From: Nephromyces sp. MM_2019
Taxonomy: Eukaryota > Apicomplexa > Aconoidasida > Nephromycida
Direction of reading: 5' to 3'
Length of the DNA: 59,701 nt
Assembly: GCA_015657535.1 (NCBI GenBank)
Contig: JADHZB010001589.1
Location: 12,620-72,320 of the forward strand
Part shown: piece after piece, positions 1 through 11,287 of the stretch
Position numbering within the stretch: position 1 is the first letter of the stretch
Layout: each line of letters opens with the position of its first letter
The notes under the pieces: model-generated
The model's input: only the letters and a program-made list of their open reading frames with translations
Databases searched by the model: none
Told to the model about the DNA's origin: nothing
Made by a program: the position numbers and the translations under genes

Positions 1-60
<60 letters not shown>
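1..60. repeat. (CA)n microsatellite at window edge
   Basis: This is an uninterrupted AC dinucleotide run of 60 bases that begins at the first base, so its true length is unknown. It is the first of many CA/TG tracts in the left 15 kb. Confidence 0.98.
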
Positions 61-63
<3 letters not shown>

Positions 64-3000
64 ACAACCCACTACCATCACAAAAGCAGCACAAACTCAA
101 TACACATATATGCTCACCCAGTTGAGGATCAGAACCAACCACCACTACACGCTCCCCAAAAGTAGTGGGCAGGATGGCTCTGAAGTATACTTTAGTAAAA
201 AGCTTCATTCGATAATGAAAGCTTAAGAAACTAGCTATCCAAATAGAGATGTATGGGTGAATTCTCAAAAGCGTTGAGATTCATTCGGGCTTCCCTTGGA
301 TGCACGTCCTCCTGATAACACACAAGATCTCTGGCTAAGTTCTATCAAGCGGAGGCGCACTGAAACACACACACACACACGGGAAGATGCTCACAGATGT
401 CCTCATAGACACACATAGTAGCGATATAAAAAAAAATGGACCGACATAGAGAGAAGCACACGTGCACACACGTCAAGACATGCACACACACTTCATCAGA
501 CACAGAACAACGGCACGCAAATTTAGACACATTAACCCAGGTACCAACACAACGCCTTGAACTCATACATCAGCTCACACGAACACACACACCAAAACAC
601 CAATACAACAAGGCCATACAAACACACTGACACACCAACACACACATAGATATACAAATACATACCGCAACACATACCAACACACACCAACGCATACCAA
701 GACACAAAAAGATTTTGTAGCTTTTAACTTGATATAAAAACTTTAATGATTGCACACACACGTAAAGCCTTACCGACAAAGAATAGACAGGCTTTTCGTC
801 TCTACAGAAAATGCATCAGAATAGAGCTACAGACAAAAACAATTGGAGCAAAAATAATCAATTTAATAAGGCACACACACATCAAACAGTAGAATAAAAC
901 TCATGATTTAGTGTATGAAAGTGCAGCAATTTGAAGTGTACGTACACTCATTTTGCACATGATTCGGTGCGAAGATACTCTACTGACATGAACACAGAGA
1001 AACCCATTTTTCAGGTTACAAGAAAAAAGTAGCTGTACATACACCTTGGATCATACTTAGTACAACGAGCTAAATTAAGCGTTAAATCAGCCACTTAAAG
1101 CGAAAAAAGCTGAGAAGCAGATAACTAAGCAGAGAACATCATTTTTTCGAAGAAGTAAGCAAAGAGTCATTAGCTCAATGCATAGAAAAAATAGCAAGAA
1201 GTGTCCACAAGATATCAAACATGCAGAATTAAAAAAATACACATAAATCATAGCAGCAGCATGCACAGACATTATAGCAGCAACATACACACTCAAAATA
1301 CACCCCCAACACGAACACACACTCAAGATGTACACTCGACACGCATACACTCAAGATGCACACTCAACACGCATACACTCAGCACACACACTCAACACAC
1401 GACACACACACACCTTAGATTTCATGGCAGCTCTGCATCAAATAAAGCCGACAGATTAACTATTTAAACATACCGTATTCCGCTCCTATATAGACAAAGA
1501 TTCCCACCCTCTTCTTCATTAAAAAGGTAAAAGCTCACTTCTTAGGGAGCAACAAAAGAGCTCAACATCAAACCTTCGATAAAGGGTTAACAGATGAAAG
1601 ACGATAGAAGACAACATCATTTCTGCTGCTTACAGAGTATAAAGAGACCCAGCCTGTGTGCAGAAAGGCAAATAGCAGTATATTCTAGAGTAAGTCTTCA
1701 AAAAACGAGACAGTGTGTGTTAAATGGAAGACTGCGTGCGTTAAAGAGAAAGCAATGAGAGCCCTTTTTCCATCGATTTCTCCCTTTATTTTTCTTAATC
1801 GCATTCTCTTCCCTCTCTTGATGCTTCTTCTATCTCTCCCTCTTTTTTTTCCCCCTCTTCTAGCTCTCCCTCTTCTGTTTCTTCATCAAGCTTCTATCTA
1901 TTCCCCCTTCTTCTCCCTCTTCTAGCTCACCCTGTATCTTCTATATCTCTCTGCATCTTCTAACTCTTCCTCCTCCTTCTTTTTCTCCATCTCCCTCCTT
2001 CTATATCTCCCACCTTCCCTTTTCCACCTCTTCCTCCAGATAAAAAAGCATCATTTTCTTTCAAGAAGATAAAAGCGCACACACACATATCACAGACCAA
2101 GAGATGATGCTAAAGATTCCTCTTGTGATAAGAACAACCTCGTACCTAATGACTCATTGAATAGATGCATAATGGCCTTCATCAAATCTCACTAATAAAA
2201 TTGAATGTTCACAATCTCAACACCTAAAAAACATGAAGAAGGCGAAAAAGCGGTGAACTGAGTATTTTTTGATGTTTTTATAGGTAAAATCTTCATTTTT
2301 CATATATTTTTACTGAGAAAATTAACTTAAATATCGTGAAAAACAGGTTTTTTGCAGCCCATTAACACATTTTATAGCTTTGCTCTCCGAAAATTCAACA
2401 CCTGTGAAACACACACACCAGCAGCTTAGCAAAAACCAAACAAAAGATGAAGGATATACTAATGAAATGAATGGAAATTTAGAGATATTTCAAGATATTT
2501 TAAGAGATTTTGAGAAATGTTTCCAAAGATTAAAAATAAGAAAACAGAAATTAACAAGGAAAATTCACGGATTTTATAAAATGAAAAGAAGTTTTAAACC
2601 TAATTTCCGCCTTGAATTCCAAGTTACTCGTATAATACTAGCGATATTCGGTAAAAGAAATAACAACCTTCTAACAGTGAAAGTGTCCAGAAAACCTCAT
2701 CATCTGCAACTAATTCTACTCTAATCGAAACAAGCATCAAAGACTGCCCAGACAAGCAACTCAATATAATTAAAATGTTTGCATGTGAAGATCAGCTGTA
2801 CTTAGGTGTGTTTATGTGCTTGAAGATCAGCTCTATTAACAGCATGTATGTGTGCGTGCGAAGATTAACTATGCTAAAAAAATGGGTGTGAAGATTGCCC
2901 TTCCTAGCTACAAGTGTATGCGTGAAGATTAGCTCCACTAACAACGTATGTTTATGCGTGTGCAATTTTCAGGAATTCACACTGCAGAGGCTGAAAAGTA

Positions 3001-6000
3001 TGAAAATTCAGTATATTTCTTCAGAGTTTCTGACATCATCATCCCTCACATCCACGACCTCATCTCCAACATCTACATCACCGTCAGAAAGCCAGGAAAA
3101 ATTCAAATTACGCACACAGAAAAGTTTCGCACACACAACTTAGAGCCAGGCAAACTATCCACCTACACACAGAGGATAAATGCACCCTCACCACGCAAAA
3201 TTGCTCACCAAAAACACCAAAAAAATACAGCAATTTTTTAACACTAATTCTCCAAGGCGACAGAAACAGAGTTAAACGCTAGAAACGCACCGCAAAAACC
3301 CCGCACATCCTCTTTCTATTCAATGAATTCACCCTCATCATGCACAATGAATATAGCCTCCATGAAAATAGTGGATATTCTTCATAAAAATTGCTGAACA
3401 GGAGAGAAGTTGCACAAAAATATATATACATGGATCTCCTATACACTAACCACCCACCCACCCCCCCTCCAACACAGTAACCACCAACCTCCCCCAATAT
3501 ACAAACACCCACCCAAAAAAGGAAATACACACACCAACCCCGACAAGCAAAAACCTCCCCATCACTTTCTCACTATAGAGATAACAAAACGAGCACAACA
3601 AAATTCCCCCTCTCCTCAATCAAACCACCCCTAAAATCAACTAAACGAAAACGTACAAGCGGATCTACATGAGTGCATTTATACCGTATGCAAAGGGGGG
3701 AAATCTGCCTCCAAAATAAGCAACAAAATAGACAAAAAAGACCCACAAACATCACTTCAATAGGAAACAGAGGCCTAAATAGCATTAGGACATTTTATTC
3801 TCACAATATCCACCAGGAGGGTAAAGAAGTAGGGAAAATAACATATTTTTTCTTTACCTCTAATAAATTAGTAGAAAAAGCACTTCTGAGCAGAGCCTAG
3901 TGTAGAGGATGGAAGAGATTGAATACAGATATATTGAGAGAGATCCGGCTACCTCTATCGATTTATAAATTAAACTTCTTTATACATTGAAAATATCATT
4001 TTTTACGTTGAAAACTGGCCTTTTGGTGGTGGGACACACACACACACAGAGGGGTAGGTGGTTATATAGGGGGTGAGGAGTGAGTATTTCATCACACGAG
4101 AGAGAGCCGATATTCCGGCTTCGTGTGTGGGTAGTAGGTGTGTGTGAGGAGCTGCTGGGGAGTCGAGGAAGAATGTGGTGTCGATAGGGGCTTGGTTGGG
4201 GTGGGTGGGGGGAGGGGAGGTAGGTAAGGGGTGAGGATTGGAGGGTGTGTGGGTGAGTGCGTGTGCGTCTGCGTTTACCTGTCTCTGTGTGTGTGTGCAG
4301 TGTGTGCCTGTGTACATAAGTCACTCTATGCGCATGTGTGTAATCTCTGTGTGCGCCTGTGACGCTTGTAAAATGTGGAGAAAATATAGAATGCTGAAAG
4401 AGATTACTCGCCGGTGTGGAGTCTACAGGCTGAAAAAGATCGTATATTTCTGCGTGTTAGCGTCTCTTGTATGTCCATGAGGATGTCATACGAAGGTTGT
4501 AAAAGATTTTTCTTAAAATCATAAAAAGTGAGAAAAATCGCAATGAAACATCACAAAGGATAAAACTAACGAAAATAATCCAAAAAATAGGAAACTTTAA
4601 GAGAAATTATCGAAATTTACACCAAAAACCCCGAAATTTACCCAAAAAAACCTCAACTTCTACGACAAATAGAAACTGTAAAAAACCTTTTTGTAAGGTA
4701 TGCAGCACAGCACACTGAAAAAACAAGAGTATCCATTGAATTGCAGAGAAACAAAGACAACTTCATAGGAGAACCATAAAAATTGCCATAATCACAAATT
4801 ACCCCAAATATCTCTACCAAAACCCCATTTTTCCTGCTACACCACATACACTATATCTTAGGCATTCACCGACTTTCAAAAATTTTCCGCTGCTTCGCAA
4901 AAAAACACCTTCATCTATGCTGTTTAATTTTATAACGCCAAACAGTATATTTTTCTCGTTTTTTCTTTTTAATTCATTGAACCTATGCCACTAGCATTAC
5001 CCTCATGGTACCTTCTTCTTACGCTACATCCTAGAATATTATATAAAGTATTAATTCCAGTCATTATTATCTCAAGATATTCCCAAATTAAATCCAAGAA
5101 AAAAAGGCATTATTTGCTTATTAAATATATATTAAGAAAAATCATTTTTTTGCAAAATATTCACCATTAGTGGGTGTGTAATTAGGCATCATTTTTTCTG
5201 GAAAAAAGCTGGAAATTTTAAATTCATACATATCTCACTGAGAAAAAAAGGCCTGGAAAGATGAAAAAAATGGTGCTATTTATTAGGTAATATCATCATT
5301 ATTAAGGCGGTATAGAGAAGGTGATTTAAACATTTTAAAATTCCAAAGAATTACAGCTTTTTGAAGAATTTTATGGAAGCAAGAAATTATCAAGATCAGG
5401 CAAAAAGTAGTGAAATTTTTTTTTCACCAAAATCGCGTATTATTGAAATCTTATAATCTACCCTGAAATATATGATAAATGTAGCAAATTCACCTCATAA
5501 ACAAGGTAAATATACGATGAATTAATTGATTAAATAAATGAAAAAAAAATTTAAAAAGAAAATTAAAGCAATTGGCTTGAAAGCCGTAGGATTTTCAATA
5601 TTTTTTTGGAAGAAGCAGGAAGTATTCTTTGTCTAAATTTTGTCTTCCAAACTCACAAGTTATCAGTTTTTCTGCTGTTTCATCCATCGTTATTCTTATA
5701 TTAGCTCTTGAGATAAAATACACTGAAAAACCCCTTAATACTGGAGAGAGAGCGTTTTTGATTTAGAGGTTTTTTCAGTTGTAAGTGATTGAGTTTTGAT
5801 GAAGAGGTATAGAGAGAAAGATGCAGCTAATAGTGTTGACTTTAGATGGAGTCACACCTAGAAAAAGATACAATTATTAGTATCTTCTCTCGCACAGCTA
5901 GCAAGAGATGCACTCACTTTAAGAGTCACCGCCTTAAGGTGAAGCGCGCTTTAAGCTAGTTACTCCGAGTTTCGCTTCCATTGCAAATCAGTTTATTCTA

Positions 6001-6400
6001 TCACACACGCAGACGAATAATCTTCTAAAATAATGAAGCAGGAGATTCTCCAGGATACCGCAGGGAAACCAGCTTCTGCAGGTATTTCATTATAGACTTT
6101 CAGGATAATTTATAACTCTTTTTATCGCTAGATTAGATTGGCCTTTCAATAGACTTTTTCTGAGCTTCGCACACTCATTCGAAAGAATCCTAATTTCATG
6201 GTAATAGTCATTAGAAGGAGGTATCAAACCCTCAGAGTAAATAAAATAACCTACAGACCAATTGTGCGTGAAATTGAGAAAAAACGTGATATCTATGATT
6301 TAAAGGGCTCTCTAGGTGGCTACAAGAGAAGGTGTAAATGCCTGAGTTTAGCTTCACCTTAGATAAGGAGAAAAAATAATTAATTTAACTAAACATTATA
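61..6400. other. Repeat-rich region, no supported gene
   Basis: I see no recognisable coding exon here. Open frames exist, but most are readings of CA/TG-rich DNA (for example 436-779 and 1201-1467) or begin at non-ATG codons. The stretch 1780-2040 is a pyrimidine-rich CT tract, and 3400-3640 and 4020-4320 are low-complexity C-rich and G-rich tracts. From about 4.5 to 6.2 kb the DNA is AT-rich with no clear signal. It could hold introns or untranslated exons of a gene lying to the left. Confidence 0.6.
2787..2960. repeat. Degenerate ~35-bp tandem repeat
   Basis: Five imperfect units each begin with a 'GTGNGTGNGAAGATYA'-like core, with cores near 2790, 2822, 2858, 2890 and 2926, followed by a variable 'CTANCTAAC'-like part. 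Spacing is 32-38 bases. Divergence between units suggests an old minisatellite. Confidence 0.6.
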
Positions 6401-6437
6401 ACTGCGGAGGTAGGAAATAGTGTAGCATCCTCTCGGT

Positions 6438-6453
6438 AAACCCTAAACCCTAG
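6438..6453. promoter_or_regulatory. Telomere-like / telo-box motif (CCCTAAA x2)
   Basis: Two head-to-tail copies of the CCCTAAA telomere unit lie about 0.8 kb upstream of the ES2 start codon. In plants the same motif (AAACCCTAA, 'telo box') acts in promoters of translation-related genes. Whether it is regulatory here, or an interstitial telomeric remnant, is inference. A related copy lies at 16,197-16,208 upstream of PABPN1. Confidence 0.4.
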
Positions 6454-7250
6454 TCTGATACTCATGAAAAGCTATCAACCAGCGCCTTAATGTAACACCC
6501 TATTTGATCTACCTCATGAATTCTTTTGAATTTATTGCTTTTCACTGGTTTGATGAGAATGTAACTCCCCGGTAGATCTATTCTGATGAAGGCAGAAACA
6601 TTGTGACATCTTCTTCTTATTCTACGTCTGCTTCTTTTCCTTCCGATTCTATTTGTTTTCCTGCTTCTTCTCCTTTTTGAGAGATTTTTTTGTCTTTTGC
6701 AGGTTGCTACTTTAACCAGCTGAACTGGTAGGTTACCGCCAAACCTCGGGGGGAGCCAATGAAGCTCTTCATTATTTTGGTGTGAATGCTTTTTATTAAT
6801 TGGCACCATTTTGGCAAAATCTCCAGAAAACCTGCCACTTCAGTACTTCTTCATCTTCAAGGTTGAAGTTTGTCTTATTTTTGTATGTTTTAGTTCAATT
6901 TTTTGACTCAAAACACTTGAATTTGTGATTCATCACTTCTTCATCTTTAAAGTTTTCGAAATACCCGGAGATTAGCGGTGCGTTGAGCATCAATTTTTTG
7001 AGTTTTTTCTCTTTTCTTTCTTCAACAGCTTTTTCGAGTCTGTTGGCCCACTTCTTTAGAAAACCCATTGGTGCAAATATACCGAGTGGTACGACTATCT
7101 CAATGAAACATCTTCATTAGACGAACACAGCCAAAAAGGGAACTTCTATCATGACCCTCAAATTGAAGGTGATAGCCTGCCCAGTTTGAATGCAACCCTC
7201 CGTGAAGGGCATGCAACCCGCTATACGGTGCTGTGACTTTTCTCAGGAAG

Positions 7251-10097
7251 ATGTCTGAGCAGAATAAAGCCTCTGTACCAGACGGCTGGCGCTCAGAGAT
7301 ATATGCCACCTTCACTGGCTCTTCATATGGCCACACTTTGGGAGTGAAGCCTTCTAAAAGCAAAGGCGAAGGTTCTCCTACTTTTGAAGTTGAATATTCC
7401 TCTCTGAATGAGGGTGCTCACTCACTAACAACAAAACCTCCCTCATCTAATGAAAAAACGCACACAGTAATCAGCATTGCAGATGACTGTGCTTCACAGC
7501 TTTCAAATGAGGATGATGCCTCTCGCTCATCGCCTTTGAGTTTGCTTGCTTCTCCAGTTGCTTCACCGTCACCCCCCCCCTCACTGCCTGTCTCCTCGAA
7601 TGATTCGCTTTCCGTTTCACTATCTGCTTCCGCTGAGTGCGGAGTTCCTTTATCTACGCAGCCAGGCTCGAGCTGCCCTACAGAAACGGAGGAGGAAGAC
7701 GACGTTGTTATGATAATTCCACCCCCTCCCGTAATGAGTTCGGCGCTTCTCTCCTCAGCTACTTCTGCGCAAGCAACTGACTTACCTGCCTCAGTAGATT
7801 TTCCAGCGTCTTTTTCCTCAGTAAAAAAAGAAAAAGAGAGTGATTATATTGTTGATGTGTGCAAAGACGAGGATCTTCAAATTGAGTCTCCTCCTGGGCT
7901 AGCTAGTAGCCAGTCATCTTCAACCAAAGTTTTGAAAGAGGATTCCTGGAGAAATAAAACTACGTCTAATGCTCTTTCTTCGAGTACTCACTCTCTTCGC
8001 AGAGTTTCCTCTGGATCTTCTCCCTCCAGCGAGAGCCAGCTGCTTCCTGTACGACGCTTCAATGTCCCAGAGAAGCTTAAAAAAACGATTTTGGAAGAGG
8101 AAGATTATGTCGATACCCTGGCTGCGATTATTGAGCGAGATTACTACCCTGATATTCACCGTCTTCGATTAATGTTGCGTCTACAATATGCGAAAGATAA
8201 TGAAGATGAGGAGACCATTCGTAAATTCCAGCGAGAGTTAAGCCGACTTTCTGGAACCCCCTTACAAGGGAGTTCTGCAGGTAATACACCTAATCGTGGA
8301 GCTTCCCTATTACTCAGTCAAGACACGGGGCTCCCCTTCAAGGATAAAGAAGCGGGAGACCACAACAAGCTTTCCGTAGATAAATTTGCATCCGTAGATG
8401 AGTTTCTGGCAAACTACACATCAGAAGACAATGCTTCCTTCAATGAGATAATAGAAAAAGCTAAAGAAGATAAGTATAACGCTAGGTATTCATGGATGGA
8501 AAAGGTGGCTTTGGAAGAAAACGAGAAGAACAGGGAGATAATGAAGTGTACCCAAGCAGGGAAGAAGCACGATAGTTTGATGCTAACAAACCACTATGAA
8601 GCGAAGAATCCTTTGATGTTCTATCCTCACGATGTCGATTATATGCAAAACCACACACAGATGGCTCCGCAGCTTCACATGAAAAGCCTTCTCCTTGGGG
8701 AGCAGCTGTCTATACCACAATCGGAGTCTTCAATGCAAGAGGCTAAGGATAGCACCAAATCTCAGTTACGTAGACAGCCCAATATTCTACGCAGCAACAC
8801 ACGTTTTACGGGAAATGAGCAGCAAAATATGATGGAAGAGATGGACTTTCTCAAGAGACAGAGAATGGCAATGTTGGAGGCTGCAAAGCTTGACGAGATC
8901 ACAAGAGATGAGATGGTTGTTTCTGGTGGAGGATTTGTCGAGAATCAAGCCCTTGTGGGCTCGGAGGGTCCTTATCCCGGAGGGGGGGTTCCTCATCCTG
9001 GAATCTCGGTGGGTGCTCGTTACACCCCACTCTCTGGGGGGTCTCGATCTCATCAGTTTGTGAGTACACCAATGCTGCTCCCTGGTGTTGGTGCAGACAA
9101 AAGCCCTGTGATGACTTGGGGAGAAATTGCTGCATCTCCTTTGCTGCTTGATGACGATACTGGCAATATACTTGGCAGTGTGGCGAGAAAGAAAGGAGCA
9201 TCTTCAGATGCGAATGGCTTGAGCTCTTCAAAGGTTGATGATGGGCCCCTCTTCAAGCTTCCAGAGCCTATTCAAAGAGAGAAAATCGCCAGGAATCTGC
9301 AAACTGCTGCATCTGAAAGGCTGAAGATGAGGAAGAGGAATGTCAGGAAAGAAAGGCTTCAGTCTATGATCTCTGGTAGAAGAAGTGAGAGTCGTTCTGT
9401 AAAGCTAGAGCAACAGGATTCTAGGATAAGACAGCTGGCTGAGAGGTCTCCTCTAGTAGAGGCTGTGCTGAAGACACGCTCAGATGATATTTTTGGGGGA
9501 GCTACACCGTCTAAAGCTGGGAATAAGAGAAGGCGCAAACCCGGTGGTGTTGATGGTGCGTGTTTGTAGCGTGTATAGGTTTGATTGAGGGGGTACTTGA
9601 ACGAAGGCAGTTTGGGGGTGGTGTGGTGGTGTTTTTTGAGTAATGTGTGGTTTGTCTGTATGGTATCCTCAGTGTAGGGCATACTGTGTGTGTGTGGTGT
9701 TTGTGATTTAGGATGTGCGGTGTCTTTTTGTGGTTGTGTTTTTTGAGTAGTGTGTGGTTTGTGTGCTTTTGTGGTGTTCTTGGTGTAGGGTATACTGTGT
9801 ATATGTGATGGTGTTTCATGCATCGCGTGGTGTGTCACAGAATATCCCATACGGTTTTTGTGTGTGCGTGCTATGTTTTTTCTCGCCTTAGGCACTCCGT
9901 ATAGCATTGGAAGCTCAACTCCGTTAAGCGTCGGTAGAGAAAGTCCCCTGCCCAGCAATTTTAATCGAAGGCTTGACAGTTCTAATGATGGCCTGAATAG
10001 CCAAAGCGAAGCGGAAACCGAAGGATCGATCGATTCTCTTGGAGTCGCCTACACTACGAAGCACATCTTCAACCCCGGAAAGGCACAGGCTCCTTAA
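7251..10097 (+). CDS. ESS2: ES2/DGCR14-family nuclear splicing-associated protein
   Basis: ES2 (DGCR14/ESS-2) proteins associate with late (catalytic-stage) spliceosomes in the nucleus. The two exons are 7251-9555 and 9892-10097, joined by a TG-rich GT..AG intron of 336 nt. Splicing restores frame across a glycine codon and gives about 836 residues. Family landmarks, numbered from the ATG, are 'NVPEKLKKTILEEEDYV..IIERDYYPDI' at about 270-305, 'FLANYTSEDNASFNEI' at about 385-400, 'NPLMFYP' near 455, 'TWGEIAASPL' near 622 and the basic ERLKMRKRN region near 690-705. The N-terminal 260 residues are Ser/Pro-rich and poorly conserved. I chose the ATG at 7251 because the frame opens only shortly upstream, at a GTG, and a 'TTTTCTCAG' acceptor-like sequence precedes it, so a non-coding first exon is possible. 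Confidence 0.93.
9556..9891 (+). other. ES2 intron with internal ~107-bp direct duplication
   Basis: The intron runs from donor GTGCGTG to acceptor GCCTTAG. Two related blocks are visible. Both contain 'GTTTTTTGAGTARTGTGTGG', at 9631 and 9738, and both contain 'GTGTAGGGYATACTGTGT', at about 9672 and 9783. The offset is therefore 107-111 bases. The whole intron is TG-rich on the sense strand, so the pre-mRNA would be UG-rich. Confidence 0.75.
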
Positions 10098-11287
10098 TTT
10101 GAAGCCAGACACCCAAGCCTGCCCCTTCAGCTCTGCCTGCAAAGGAGCCTACGAAAGGCTCGCTGAAGTGGCTGCTTTTCGAGAGACTTTCTTACTCCCC
10201 CTTGTCTAGGAGATATAGAAGAATATGTTTTTAGGAGTACGTACACTCTTTTGTATTTCGATTCTTCTTTCTCGGAAGGCTCTGCGACGGGAGGGCTACA
10301 ATGTGCAATAAAGTAGAAAGGGTGTATTTTTTTTAGGCTTAGAAACTAGTATAAAGTAGAAAATATGTGGATTTTCTCTCTTATCTGCCTGGAAACCACC
10401 GCCCTAGAGGTTTGATGGCTTCTCTCTCTTATAGGCTTAACACACACAACAACATCTATAAGCTTCTTTGTTGGATAAATGGTGGGAGTTCGTCGAAGGA
10501 GTGTTAACCCAGCAATATTTGTGTCCTTAGACGCCACAAAACAAAAGAAAACCTTTTATCTCTACTTTCACTACGCACGGGTTGGGTGTTGGTTTATTCG
10601 TCATGTTTTTGCAGAGCTTTTGGGTTACTTAGTGTATACATAGTAATCCTGTGTGTGTGTGTGTGTGTTTCCTACGGTACTAAAAGAAAAAAAGGCAAAA
10701 AAATCTGTTTTTTAAGCGTGTGTGCCCGGTTCCATTGTTAGAATATCTCAGTTGTGCCCCTATCGTACATATCATTCCCACTCCTGCTTCTCGTGGATGT
10801 GTGTTTGTCTAGCAGCTTGCTTTCCAAATGTAGACAGAGACCCTCTTTCTCATCTCCTAGTGTGTTCCCCTGCTTGGCATCTCCTAGGGTTCTCCATTCC
10901 CACCACCTCCAAGAATCTCCCTCCCACCACTACCCAGCGTCTCCCACCATCCCCCACCGTCTTCTCAACACCAGCCCCCCCGAGACATGCTCCTCACACA
11001 GGACCCCTGCGAGGTATGCCCCTCACACACACACGAACCCCCCAGGATATACAGCACACACACACACCCCGAGACATGCTCCTCATACGCGCACACACGC
11101 TGTTCTCTACCTTTCAAGCCAGAAATGCGAATTACATGCTTAAAGTTCGTGTGATTGGTATGAAACTCAAAAGCTAGCTGTTTTTGTTTCTGAGAATTCT
11201 GCATATCAGACGATTGAAATTTCTGCAAAATTCCATTACATTTAACCTTCAATTACACACACACACATGCATATATACACAAAATAC
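10098..11287. other. Convergent intergenic spacer ES2 / PABPN1
   Basis: This spacer lies between two convergent genes. An AATAAA hexamer at 10307-10312, 210 nt after the ES2 stop, is a plausible but unproven poly(A) signal. CA/TG tracts occur at 10651-10668 and 11024-11066, and 10,900-11,000 is C-rich. No conserved coding potential was seen. Confidence 0.6.

Noticed and set aside
436..779. Overlapping open frames rich in Thr/His or Cys/Val (also at 1201-1467, 11288-11843, 52157-52725, 54391-55119, 56441-56767, 58031-58525)
   Set aside because: They are translations of CA/TG microsatellites on either strand; composition follows the repeat and no family motif is present.
6462..6809. Minus-strand frame with an Arg/Lys/Ser-rich stretch, resembling an SR-type or viral basic protein
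   Set aside because: The basic stretch is just a CTTCTTCTT-type pyrimidine tract read backwards; flanks show no family resemblance. The similar frame at 16945-17163 is rejected for the same reason.
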